Shown piece after piece: positions 18,502 through 26,227 of a stretch of DNA of 64,000 nucleotides (position 1 is its first letter; each line of letters starts with the position of its first letter). The stretch is from Rhizobium rhododendri. GTDB taxonomy: Bacteria > Pseudomonadota > Alphaproteobacteria > Rhizobiales > Rhizobiaceae. The DNA lies in the NCBI RefSeq assembly GCF_007000325.2, contig NZ_CP117267.1, forward strand, positions 2,108,001 to 2,172,000, written 5' to 3'. The notes beneath the pieces are model-generated. The model saw only the letters and a program-made list of their open reading frames with translations. It ran no database searches and had not been told where the DNA came from. A program made the translations under genes and the position numbers.

Positions 18502-19805
18502 CCTCCACACTTCTGCGCGGCCGGCTTCTCTCCTTCAGCCGCGCGCCGCACGACCTCTCCGACACCGGAAGCTACGTCTACGAAAGCGATGGCGGCCTGC
18601 TGCTCGAAGGCGGCCTGATCGTCGCACGCGGCCCCTACGATGCGATCAAGGCCAAGGCTCCAGTCGATGCGGTCGAAATCGACCACCGTCCACACCTGAT
18701 CATGCCGGGCTTCATCGACACCCACCTGCATTTTCCCCAAATGCAGGTCATCGCCTCCTATGCCGCCAATCTGCTGGAATGGCTGAACACCTACACATTC
18801 CCCGAGGAATGCCGTTTTGTCGAAAGCGCCCATGCCGAGCGCATTGCCACCCATCTGTACGACGAACTGATCCGCCACGGCACGACCACTGCCGTTGCCT
18901 ATTGCTCGGTCCACAAGACCTCCGCCGACGCTTTCTTCCGCGAGGCGCTTCGGCGCAACATGCGCATGGTCGGCGGCAAGGTGATGATGGACCGTAACGC
19001 CCCTCAGGGCCTGCTCGATACGCCGCAGCTCGGCTATGACGAGACCCGCGCCGTCATCGCCGAATGGCACGGCAAGGGTCGCAACCACGTCGCCATCACG
19101 CCGCGCTTCGCCATCACCTCGACACCGCAGCAGATGGAGGCGGCAGGCGCTCTGGCCCGCGAATTCCCCGAGCTGCACATCCAGACCCACCTGTCGGAAA
19201 ACCACGACGAGATCAAGTTCACCGCAGAACTCTACCCCGAGGCGCTAGACTATACCGACATCTACGCCCGCTACGGCCTGCTCGGCGACAAGACGCTGTT
19301 CGGTCACTGCATCCATCTCTCGGAGCGCGAGGCGGATGCAATGAGCGAGGCCGGCGCGATCGCCGTGCATTGCCCGACGTCCAACCTCTTCCTCGGCTCG
19401 GGCCTGTTTCCGCTGAAGGCGTTGGCACGTCGTGAAAAGCCGGTTCGCATCGGTGTTGCCACGGATATTGGCGGCGGATCGAGCTACTCGATGCTGCGCA
19501 CCATGGACGAGGCTTACAAGATCCAGCAGTTGCTTGGCGAACGGCTGAACCCGCTGGAGAGCTACTACCACATGACGCTTGGGAACGCCGAGGCGCTTGC
19601 TCTTGCCGACCGCATCGGCACGCTCGACCCCGGCAGCGACGCCGACCTCGTGGTTCTCGATGCAGCGGCTACGCCTGCCATGGCGTTGAAAATGGAGGTG
19701 GTGAAAAGCCTGGTCGAGGAGCTTTTCCTCCTGCAGACCATGGGCGACGACCGGGCCATTGCGGAGACCTATGTTGCCGGCGTGGCGTCAAAGACAGCAC
19801 TGTGA
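18498..19805 (+). CDS. guaD: Guanine deaminase
   Basis: It deaminates guanine to xanthine, feeding XdhAB. An amidohydrolase-fold protein of 435 aa, it has zinc-binding HxH in FIDTHLHFPQ, the guanine deaminase motif PEECRF, further metal and substrate residues in QTHLSENHDE and FGHCIHLSE, and the DIGGGSSYS segment. The start is set by the ATGA overlap with puuD. With xdhABC and puuD it makes the upper half of purine catabolism. Confidence 0.95.
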   Translation: MTSTLLRGRLLSFSRAPHDLSDTGSYVYESDGGLLLEGGLIVARGPYDAIKAKAPVDAVEIDHRPHLIMPGFIDTHLHFPQMQVIASYAANLLEWLNTYTFPEECRFVESAHAERIATHLYDELIRHGTTTAVAYCSVHKTSADAFFREALRRNMRMVGGKVMMDRNAPQGLLDTPQLGYDETRAVIAEWHGKGRNHVAITPRFAITSTPQQMEAAGALAREFPELHIQTHLSENHDEIKFTAELYPEALDYTDIYARYGLLGDKTLFGHCIHLSEREADAMSEAGAIAVHCPTSNLFLGSGLFPLKALARREKPVRIGVATDIGGGSSYSMLRTMDEAYKIQQLLGERLNPLESYYHMTLGNAEALALADRIGTLDPGSDADLVVLDAAATPAMALKMEVVKSLVEELFLLQTMGDDRAIAETYVAGVASKTAL

Positions 19806-20056
19806 CTATTTGGTACCAAATTTAAAAAAGCTCTTATAAAGCAAGTCAGCATTTACCCTTATTTAAAGCCAGCTGACCTAATGGTCTCAGCGGCAAGGGA
19901 TCGTTTTCGGCCGCCATGATGGCACCTGCCGCTTGCCATTTCACTCATCATTTCGCCGGACCCCCGAGTTGCTCGCTTCGTCAAGAGCGGGAGGCATCGC
20001 CTCCTGCTGCCGACGTTTGCGTCCCATTCGTTGCCCGCCCACTCCTCCGAGGACAA

Positions 20057-21997
20057 ATGTCAATTCTCAAGAACGCCAGCATCCGCACCAAGATCCTGTC
20101 GCTGATTATCCCGCTTTGCATCGTCGGCGTTGGAGCAACGGCTTTCGTCGCAAGCCGCTATAAGGCCGCCGATACGGATTACTCCAAGTTTATTGCGACC
20201 GACAACGTTGCGTCCGTCGAAATGGCAAGGGCAAACCGCAACCTGGGTGCGACCGCCTACAATGCTTATCGGGCACTTACCTACTCCGCGAAGGATCCAG
20301 CCTTCGGCGCGGCTGTAAACCTCTACGAAACCAGCAAGTCGCAGCTTTTCGGGAAGCTGGATTTCGTGAAGACAAGTCTTCCTGATCGCGCCCGGCAGGT
20401 CGATGCGCTGATCGTCAGGATCAAGGAAATCATTGCCCTGACAGACGCGTCGGTGCGTGCGAGCCAGGCGGGCCAGAGCGACGAAGCCAAGGCCCTCATG
20501 GGCAAGGCCGACAGCCTGATCACTCCCGTTGCCATGGATACAGTAGCGCTCAACGATGAAATTATTGCGGCGGTCGGCGCCAAGAGCGACGAGCTCACGG
20601 AGCAGACCAACCACACGATCTTGACGTCCCTGACCGTTGTCGGGATCACTTTCGCGCTCGGTATCCTGGCTGCTCTATTCGTGGCCGCGAAAGGCATCAC
20701 AGCACCGATCGTTCGCCTGCGCGACCGGATGACGTCGCTGGCCCAAGGGCATACCGAGGCCCCGGTCGAAGGTCAGGATCGCCGCGACGAAGTGGGCCAG
20801 ATGGCAGAGGCTGTCTCCGTGTTCCGCGACAATGCCATCGAGCGCCTTCGCCTTGAAGCCGAGGCAGAGAGCAACCGCAGCATGTCGGAGCGCGAGCGGA
20901 TGGCACGCGAGGCACAAAAAGCGGAGGAAGCAGCCAACGTGCAGTTCGTCGTCGATCAGCTGGGCGCAGGGCTGGACCGGTTGGCCAGCGGGGATGTCGC
21001 CTATCGCATCGAAACACCGTTCGTCAGCCACCTCGATGGTCTTCGCGCCAATTTCAACGGCTCGGTCGCAAACTTGCAGGAAGCATTGCAGGACGTCGGC
21101 CGGAATGCGCGTGGAATTGACGCCGGCGCCAACGAAATCCGCTCCGCTGCCGATGACCTGTCGAAGCGAACCGAGCAGCAGGCGGCCTCAGTTGAGGAAA
21201 CTGCAGCAGCCCTCGAGGAAATCACCACCACAGTCAAGGATTCGAGCCGCCGCGCGGAGGAAGTTGGAAACCTTGTATCAAAGGCCCGAGACGGCGCGGA
21301 AAAATCCGGTGCCGTTGTGCGGGAGGCGGTAATCGCCATGAACGAGATCGAACGGTCGTCGGGGGAAATCTCCAACATCATCGGCGTAATCGACGAGATC
21401 GCATTCCAGACCAATCTTCTCGCCCTCAATGCCGGCGTCGAAGCCGCCCGCGCCGGAGAAGCAGGCAAGGGCTTCGCCGTCGTTGCCCAGGAAGTCCGCG
21501 AACTGGCCCAGCGGTCTGCCAAGGCCGCCAAGGAAATCAAGGCGCTTATCACGGCTTCCGGCGAGCACGTTCGCTCCGGCGTCCAACTCGTCGGCCAGAC
21601 GGGTCAGGCGCTCGAGGTCATCGTGACCGAAGTTCAGGAGATCAATCGCCATATCCATGCGATGGTCGAGTCCACCCGTGAGCAATCCGTCGGCCTTCAG
21701 GAAATCAACACCGCCGTCAACACGATGGATCAGGGCACGCAGCAAAATGCCGCCATGGTCGAGCAATCGACCGCCGCAAGCCACAGCCTGGCCCGCGAGG
21801 CTGCATCGCTCAACGAACTCCTGGCCCGCTTCAATGTCGGCGGCGAGGCTGTCAGCGCCAAGCCTGCTGTTCGCAGCGTCTCCGCCTCATCCCGCCCCGC
21901 CCCCTCTCCCGCGCGAGCCTTGGGCCGCAAGGTCGCCAGCGCCTTTGGCGGACGTGCATCGGCCGCCGCTGAGAACGCCTCCTGGGAAGAGTTCTGA
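20057..21997 (+). CDS. Methyl-accepting chemotaxis protein
   Basis: This 646-aa chemoreceptor has TM1 at about residues 12-32, a roughly 150-residue periplasmic four-helix-type ligand domain, TM2 at about 188-211, a HAMP domain with a second HAMP-like stretch, and a long cytoplasmic coiled-coil. The tip carries the conserved hairpin motif IDEIAFQTNLLALNAGVEAA. The last five residues are SWEEF, fitting the xWxxF pentapeptide that tethers CheR/CheB. Start: the ATG at 20057 with GAGGAC upstream; earlier in-frame ATGs lack a matching protein start. The ligand is unknown; guaD lies upstream and a lactate dehydrogenase gene downstream, so purines or hydroxy acids are guesses. Confidence 0.93.
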   Translation: MSILKNASIRTKILSLIIPLCIVGVGATAFVASRYKAADTDYSKFIATDNVASVEMARANRNLGATAYNAYRALTYSAKDPAFGAAVNLYETSKSQLFGKLDFVKTSLPDRARQVDALIVRIKEIIALTDASVRASQAGQSDEAKALMGKADSLITPVAMDTVALNDEIIAAVGAKSDELTEQTNHTILTSLTVVGITFALGILAALFVAAKGITAPIVRLRDRMTSLAQGHTEAPVEGQDRRDEVGQMAEAVSVFRDNAIERLRLEAEAESNRSMSERERMAREAQKAEEAANVQFVVDQLGAGLDRLASGDVAYRIETPFVSHLDGLRANFNGSVANLQEALQDVGRNARGIDAGANEIRSAADDLSKRTEQQAASVEETAAALEEITTTVKDSSRRAEEVGNLVSKARDGAEKSGAVVREAVIAMNEIERSSGEISNIIGVIDEIAFQTNLLALNAGVEAARAGEAGKGFAVVAQEVRELAQRSAKAAKEIKALITASGEHVRSGVQLVGQTGQALEVIVTEVQEINRHIHAMVESTREQSVGLQEINTAVNTMDQGTQQNAAMVEQSTAASHSLAREAASLNELLARFNVGGEAVSAKPAVRSVSASSRPAPSPARALGRKVASAFGGRASAAAENASWEEF

Positions 21998-22015
21998 GCC
22001 GTCACCAGCCAAACA

Positions 22016-22044
22016 TGAAAGCGGGCAGACCTTGCCCGCTTTCA
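22016..22044. terminator. 12-bp-stem hairpin after chemoreceptor gene
   Basis: TGAAAGCGGGCA (22016-22027), loop GACCT, TGCCCGCTTTCA (22033-22044) is a perfect 12-bp stem 18 nt past the chemoreceptor stop. No U-run follows, so it is a likely but atypical terminator or 3'-end stabiliser. Confidence 0.6.
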
Positions 22045-22211
22045 CAGGGACTACCCATGCGGAAACTGCTTTTCTCGAAGACAACCCCGGAGTCGGCACC
22101 AAAGCTCGCATTTGCCCTTGACCCGGCGCTCGCAGCGGAAGAAATTCGGCCAGCAAAATCGCCGGAATTATGCATAGGCGAAGCCACCTTTTACCCATGA
22201 AGGCAGTTTTG

Positions 22212-23360
22212 ATGTCCACACCGCTCACGATCGCCGATCTCAAGGCCCTGGCGAAGCGCCGCGTTCCCAAGATGTTTTTCGACTATGCCGATTCCGGCGC
22301 CTGGACGCAGTCGACCTACGACGCGAATGAGAGCGATTTCCACAAGATCAAGCTGCGTCAGCGGGTTCTGGTCGACATGACGAACCGATCGCTGCAGACG
22401 ACCATGGTCGGACAGACGGTGTCGATGCCGGTGGCACTGGCGCCAACCGGACTGACGGGCATGCAACATGCGGACGGCGAGATGCTGGCGGCGCGCGCCG
22501 CAGAAGAGTTCGGCGTGCCCTTCACCCTGTCGACCATGAGCATCTGCTCGATCGAGGATGTCGCCTCGGTGACGACGAAGCCCTTCTGGTTCCAGCTCTA
22601 CGTGATGCGGGACAAGGACTTCGTGATGAACCTGATCAACCGCGCCAAGGCCGCAAATTGTTCGGCGCTGGTGCTGACGGCAGACCTGCAGATCCTTGGC
22701 CAGCGCCACAAGGACCTGCGCAACGGCCTGTCCGCACCGCCGAAATTCACTCCGAAGCACATCTACCAGATGGCGACGCGGCCGATGTGGTGCCTGCGCA
22801 TGGCCGGCACCAAGCGCCGTTCCTTCGGCAACATCGTCGGTCACGCCAAGAACGTATCGGACCTCTCCTCCCTGTCATCCTGGACGGCCGAACAGTTCGA
22901 CCCCAAGCTCTCCTGGGACGATGTCGCCTGGATCAAGAAGCAATGGGGCGGCAAGCTTATCCTCAAGGGCATCCTGGACGTCGAAGATGCAAGGGCTGCG
23001 GCAGAAACCGGTGCCGATGCCATCGTCGTCTCCAACCACGGAGGCCGCCAGCTCGATGGCGCTCCTTCGTCGATCTCGATGCTGGGACGGATCGTCGATG
23101 CGGTCGGCGACAAGATCGAGGTCCATCTCGACAGCGGCATACGCTCCGGCCAAGACGTGCTGAAGGCAGTCGCACTGGGCGCCAAGGGCACCTATATCGG
23201 CCGCCCCTTCCTCTATGGCCTCGGGGCGATGGGCAAGGAAGGCGTAACACTGGCTCTCAGCATCCTGCGCAAGGAAATGGACGTCACCATGGCACTCTGC
23301 GGCAAGCGTGACATCAACGATGTCGATAGGTCGATCATCTCGGAGTTGTCGCAAATCTGA
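22212..23360 (+). CDS. lldD: FMN-dependent L-lactate dehydrogenase
   Basis: This FMN-binding alpha-hydroxy-acid oxidising enzyme of 382 aa oxidises L-lactate (or a related 2-hydroxy acid) to the keto acid, passing electrons to the respiratory chain. Seen: N-terminal MFFDYADSGAW (active-site Tyr), APTGLTG, LTADLQILGQR, and the signature SNHGGRQLDGAPS with the catalytic His, followed by LDSGIRSGQD and GRPFLYGL. The start at 22212 has AAGGCAG about 7 nt upstream; ATG 22197 is an alternative. Related enzymes act on mandelate or glycolate, so the substrate is probable, not certain. Confidence 0.87.
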   Translation: MSTPLTIADLKALAKRRVPKMFFDYADSGAWTQSTYDANESDFHKIKLRQRVLVDMTNRSLQTTMVGQTVSMPVALAPTGLTGMQHADGEMLAARAAEEFGVPFTLSTMSICSIEDVASVTTKPFWFQLYVMRDKDFVMNLINRAKAANCSALVLTADLQILGQRHKDLRNGLSAPPKFTPKHIYQMATRPMWCLRMAGTKRRSFGNIVGHAKNVSDLSSLSSWTAEQFDPKLSWDDVAWIKKQWGGKLILKGILDVEDARAAAETGADAIVVSNHGGRQLDGAPSSISMLGRIVDAVGDKIEVHLDSGIRSGQDVLKAVALGAKGTYIGRPFLYGLGAMGKEGVTLALSILRKEMDVTMALCGKRDINDVDRSIISELSQI

Positions 23361-23376
23361 GGCTTCGGCCCAACTG

Positions 23377-24117
23377 CTACCTCAGCCAGCCCGTGGCAAG
23401 GCCGCTCGCCCAGTCCGGCCGTCCGTTGGCGAGCGCGAGCCCTGCAGCGGCCATGTGATCGTAGGCAACATTGCGGAAGGTCGCCGTCCAGCCGGTTTCC
23501 AGCTTTTCGAGGATCGCGTAGGACGCCAGCGGATGACCGGCCTCCACCTTGTGCGGATAGGGCGCGTCATCATCATAAGCCGGGCAGCCGACACTGCCGG
23601 GATTGACGATCAGGCGACCATCGGGCAGGCGCACCATGCGCGGAATGTGGCTGTGCGCGGCAAGTATAAGAGGCTGCGGGATATCGACGGCCAGGGCTTC
23701 GATCGCCTCGATCGGCTTCAGGGAAACCCTTCCATCCGGCGACACCTGCTCCAGCCAGTATAGATTGTCGTCCTCGGGCGTCGCATGGCAGAGATAGGCC
23801 TCGCCCTTATAGAGTAGATTCGTCGGCAGGGCCCGGATCCACTCAAGATGGGCCGGCGACATCTGGCGATAGGCGACGCTGTCGGAGATCTCCATCTCGG
23901 ATACGGCACGGTCGATCAGATAGCGATCGTGATTGCCACGCACGGTGACCATGGGCCTCGCCAGCAGCAGGTCGCCGACCTTGCCGGCGTCCAGCGGCCC
24001 GCTGAAGCAGTCGCCGAGATTGACGATATCGGAAATGCCCAATGCCGCGATGTCGGCAAGCACGGCCTCGAGCGCAAGGAAGTTGCCGTGGATATCGGCG
24101 ATCGCGGCAAATCTCAT
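23377..24117 (-). CDS. Calcineurin-like metallophosphoesterase
   Basis: This YfcE-type metallophosphoesterase of 246 aa has the dimetal motifs ADIHGN, GDCFSGP, GNHD (residues about 73-76), an AAHSHIP motif and a C-terminal PGSVGCP. Such enzymes hydrolyse phosphomono- or diesters; this one's substrate is unknown. The ATG at 24117 lies 2 nt beyond the uraH stop, so it is the last gene of the minus-strand purine operon. That placement suggests a linked but undefined function. Confidence 0.85.
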   Translation of the reverse strand: MRFAAIADIHGNFLALEAVLADIAALGISDIVNLGDCFSGPLDAGKVGDLLLARPMVTVRGNHDRYLIDRAVSEMEISDSVAYRQMSPAHLEWIRALPTNLLYKGEAYLCHATPEDDNLYWLEQVSPDGRVSLKPIEAIEALAVDIPQPLILAAHSHIPRMVRLPDGRLIVNPGSVGCPAYDDDAPYPHKVEAGHPLASYAILEKLETGWTATFRNVAYDHMAAAGLALANGRPDWASGLATGWLR

Positions 24118-24119
24118 TC

Positions 24120-24476
24120 TCAGCTTCCCCGATATGTCGAATAGCCGTAGGGCGAGATCAGCAGCGGCACGTGATAATGGGCAGTCGTATCGGCGATGCC
24201 GAAGCGGATCGGCACGACATCGAGAAACGCAGGCTCGGGCAATTGGCAACCCGTGCCGCGCAGATAGTCGCCGGCGTGAAACAGCAGTTCGTAGGTGCCC
24301 GCTACGAAACTGTCGCCAACCAGCATCGGTCCGCCATCGACCCGGCCATCTGCGTTGGTGACGAGCGTCTTCAAGACCGTCCGCACCTCCCCGTCGATCC
24401 GGGAAAGAACGATGTACAGGCCTTCTGCAGGCTTGCCGAGCGCCGTGTCGAGCACGTGGGTCGTCAGTCCGGGCAT
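24120..24476 (-). CDS. uraH: 5-hydroxyisourate hydrolase
   Basis: This transthyretin-like enzyme hydrolyses 5-hydroxyisourate, the product of PuuD, to OHCU. The 118-aa protein shows the N-terminal [14 protein letters not shown] motif and the C-terminal tetrapeptide YRGS, both diagnostic, and the [10 protein letters not shown] strand with the catalytic His. It overlaps allA by 13 nt and is followed by the metallophosphoesterase. Confidence 0.95.
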   Translation of the reverse strand: MPGLTTHVLDTALGKPAEGLYIVLSRIDGEVRTVLKTLVTNADGRVDGGPMLVGDSFVAGTYELLFHAGDYLRGTGCQLPEPAFLDVVPIRFGIADTTAHYHVPLLISPYGYSTYRGS

Positions 24477-24982
24477 GGCGTCGGTGCTCCGATGATATAG
24501 GGGGTCTCGAAAAAGAATTCCTGCAGATTGTTGTCCGGCCCGTCCCGGTCGACCACGAGAAAATCGCTGGCCTCTCCGAGCGTCATCAGTGGATGATGCC
24601 AGACATTTCTGGCGTAGTTCACACCTTGGTCACCTCGGGCGAGAAACACGCGCGGCCGGCCGGGTCGCCCACCCTCGTCATCTGAAACGACCACGAGGAA
24701 TGGCCTGCCGGACAGGGGCGAAAAGCTCTGGCTGCCGAACGGATGTCGCTCCATCATGTCGACTGCGTAGGGAAAGGCACGAGGCTGGCCCCGAAACAGG
24801 CTGATGATGACAACCGCGCCATCCCCCTCGGCCTCCGCCGTGGCAAGCGCATGGAACCGCTCCGTCGTGCCGCCATTGATGAGGCGCATCCTGGCAGGAT
24901 CGGCTTCGATGACATCGCCAAAAGGTGCAAAGGCGGATCGGGTGAGAGGCCGAATATCGAGAGATCGGGAAAGTGTCATCAT
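24464..24982 (-). CDS. allA: Ureidoglycolate lyase
   Basis: It splits ureidoglycolate to glyoxylate and urea, the last step of allantoate breakdown here. The 172-aa AllA-fold protein has [11 protein letters not shown], a central [13 protein letters not shown] and [16 protein letters not shown] with the conserved His pair. ATGs occur at 24982 and 24979; the first overlaps the hepT stop as ATGA, so its translation is coupled to a toxin gene. A 25-bp scrap resembling codons around FAPFGDVI is found again at 25743-25767. Confidence 0.93.
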   Translation of the reverse strand: MMTLSRSLDIRPLTRSAFAPFGDVIEADPARMRLINGGTTERFHALATAEAEGDGAVVIISLFRGQPRAFPYAVDMMERHPFGSQSFSPLSGRPFLVVVSDDEGGRPGRPRVFLARGDQGVNYARNVWHHPLMTLGEASDFLVVDRDGPDNNLQEFFFETPYIIGAPTPCPD

Positions 24983-25341
24983 TCGCCTTGAGCACGCCAG
25001 TTGCGCAAGCCTTGCAATTGATCGAGCAACTCGGGAAGCATGGTTGCGGCGGTGTACCAGACGGTATCCAGATCCAGCTGGAAATACTGATGGGCAATGC
25101 GGTTACGCATATCCCGGATGTCGCGCCACGGGATGTCGCTATGCTGGGCAACAAAGTCGGGATGGCCATCCATGATCTTAACCACGCACTCGCCGATCGC
25201 CATGATATTCATCACCACCGCGTCCTGGGTTCTCTCGTCCAGCAGAAACGCATCGTGCCCTACGTCGGCGGCATATTTTGACGCCTTGGTTGCGGCTGAC
25301 TGCATGCGATCCAGATAGGTGGCGAGCCTGTCATCGCTCAT
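24979..25341 (-). CDS. hepT: HepT-like HEPN toxin (DUF86)
   Basis: This is the predicted RNase toxin of a type VII HEPN/MNT toxin-antitoxin pair. The 120-aa protein has the DUF86 layout and the RX4HXY motif intact: Arg79, His84, Tyr86 within RNRIAHQY. In characterised pairs the RX4H residues cut RNA and the Tyr is AMPylated by MntA to silence the toxin. The gene overlaps mntA upstream by 4 nt and allA downstream by 4 nt, so it is embedded in the purine operon and coupled on both sides. Confidence 0.88.
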   Translation of the reverse strand: MSDDRLATYLDRMQSAATKASKYAADVGHDAFLLDERTQDAVVMNIMAIGECVVKIMDGHPDFVAQHSDIPWRDIRDMRNRIAHQYFQLDLDTVWYTAATMLPELLDQLQGLRNWRAQGE

Positions 25342-25628
25342 ATGGCAACCGCCTCGGCGATGATGCGATCCCTGATCCTGGGCGGAAAATCGCCCGGCAC
25401 CTTGACGTCGACACGTACACCGAGTGCAGCCTCCAGATCACCCTGCAGGCCGCCAAGCGTCAACAATGTCGTACCGGGCATCGCGTCGACAAGAATATCG
25501 AGATCGCTATCGGCCCTGTCCTCACCCCGCAGCACGGACCCGTAGACGCGCGGATTTGCCAGCCGACGATTGGATACGATTTCCCGTATCACTTGTCTGT
25601 TGTCTCGAAGGGCATCCGATGGCTTCAT
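25338..25628 (-). CDS. mntA: MntA-like nucleotidyltransferase antitoxin, copy 1
   Basis: This minimal nucleotidyltransferase of 96 aa has the active-site motif GSX10DXD (Gly30-Ser31 and Asp42-x-Asp44). Family members neutralise HepT by transferring AMP to its tyrosine. The ATG at 25628 is preceded by TCAGGAG; an earlier in-frame start at 25688 begins within DNA next to the duplicated alc end and is unlikely. The stop overlaps hepT by 4 nt, giving antitoxin-first order. Confidence 0.88.
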   Translation of the reverse strand: MKPSDALRDNRQVIREIVSNRRLANPRVYGSVLRGEDRADSDLDILVDAMPGTTLLTLGGLQGDLEAALGVRVDVKVPGDFPPRIRDRIIAEAVAI

Positions 25629-25688
25629 GTCCAAGCTCCTGAAGCCATCATTATAGGCAACAATCCGGAGGAACGAAAGGCGCGGCAA

Positions 25689-25736
25689 TCAAGCCTTCGT
25701 CCCAAACAACCGCAGCCGCATGATACCGCCGTCCGG
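25689..25736. repeat. Displaced copy of the alc 3' end (48 bp)
   Basis: These 48 bp match 26180-26227, the last codons and stop of alc, at 47 of 48 positions. On the minus strand they still read as the alc C-terminus (PDGGIMRLRLFGTKA, stop) but have no alc body upstream. They join the broken hepT remnant to the leader of mntA copy 1. Confidence 0.95.
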
Positions 25737-25833
25737 ATTCAGCGATGACGTCGCCATAGGGTGCAAACCGGTTGGCGTCTGATGCGGCCGCGCGCATCCG
25801 ATCGAGCATCAGGGCGATGCGATCTTCGCTCAT
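25737..25833 (-). pseudogene. Truncated second hepT with allA-like tail
   Basis: The start MSEDRIALMLDRMRAAASDA aligns with the N-terminus of the intact HepT ([20 protein letters not shown]), and its ATG overlaps the mntA copy 2 stop by 4 nt as in the intact pair. After about 21 codons the similarity to HepT ends. The next residues, RFAPYGDVIAES, resemble AllA ([12 protein letters not shown]); at DNA level 25743-25767 matches 24907-24931 at 22 of 25 positions. The frame then runs into the copied alc 3' end in a different frame and stops at 25651. No RX4HXY motif is present, so it cannot be an active toxin. Confidence 0.8.
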
Positions 25834-26123
25834 ATCGGTTTTGCTTCGGCGAGAACCCGCATCCGGACATTTTCCCGAAAATCACCCGGCGTCAAAAGAT
25901 GCACCGAAGTACCAAGCATCATTTGCTCGAGTGCGTCCTGAAGGCCTCCGAGAGATAGGAGAGTGCTGCCCGGAAGCGCATCCACCAGAATATCGAGGTC
26001 GCTGTCGGGACGATCCTCGCCGCGTGCTACCGAGCCGAAGACGCGCGGATTGGCCGCGTTGAAGCGCTCCGCAACGTCACGAATCGCCTGCCTGTTTCTA
26101 TCCAGCACTTCCGATGGCTTCAT
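25830..26123 (-). CDS. MntA-like nucleotidyltransferase antitoxin, copy 2
   Basis: This 97-aa protein is roughly 60% identical to mntA copy 1 by eye and has the same intact GSX10DXD site (Gly30-Ser31, Asp42-x-Asp44). Its start context (TCAGGAG before the ATG, ATGAAGCCATCGGA opening) matches copy 1. Its partner hepT is broken, so it is an orphan antitoxin, possibly able to act on the neighbouring HepT. It lies 56 nt past the alc stop. An in-frame extension to 26339 runs through alc in the wrong frame and is not real. Confidence 0.85.
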   Translation of the reverse strand: MKPSEVLDRNRQAIRDVAERFNAANPRVFGSVARGEDRPDSDLDILVDALPGSTLLSLGGLQDALEQMMLGTSVHLLTPGDFRENVRMRVLAEAKPI

Positions 26124-26179
26124 CGCCACAACACTCCTGACGATGCAACCATACCGCAGCGAGGCAGAAGAAAAAAAAC

Positions 26180-26227
26180 TCAAGCCTTCGTCCCAAACAA
26201 CCGCAGCCGCATGATGCCGCCGTCCGG
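26180..26227. repeat. Original alc 3' end, partner of the 48-bp direct repeat
   Basis: The last 48 bp of alc, repeated in the same orientation at 25689-25736 with one mismatch. The pair brackets mntA copy 2 and the hepT remnant. Confidence 0.95.

Noticed and set aside
25651..25833. A functional 60-aa gene
   Set aside because: It begins as hepT, continues into an allA-like scrap and then an out-of-frame alc end; it lacks the HEPN catalytic motif and is treated as a pseudogene.
25689..26227. Attachment-site repeats of an integrated mobile element
   Set aside because: The direct repeat at a gene 3' end looks like att sites, but there is no integrase, and the allA-like scrap next to the repeat fits a tandem duplication junction better. 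Kept only as an alternative view.
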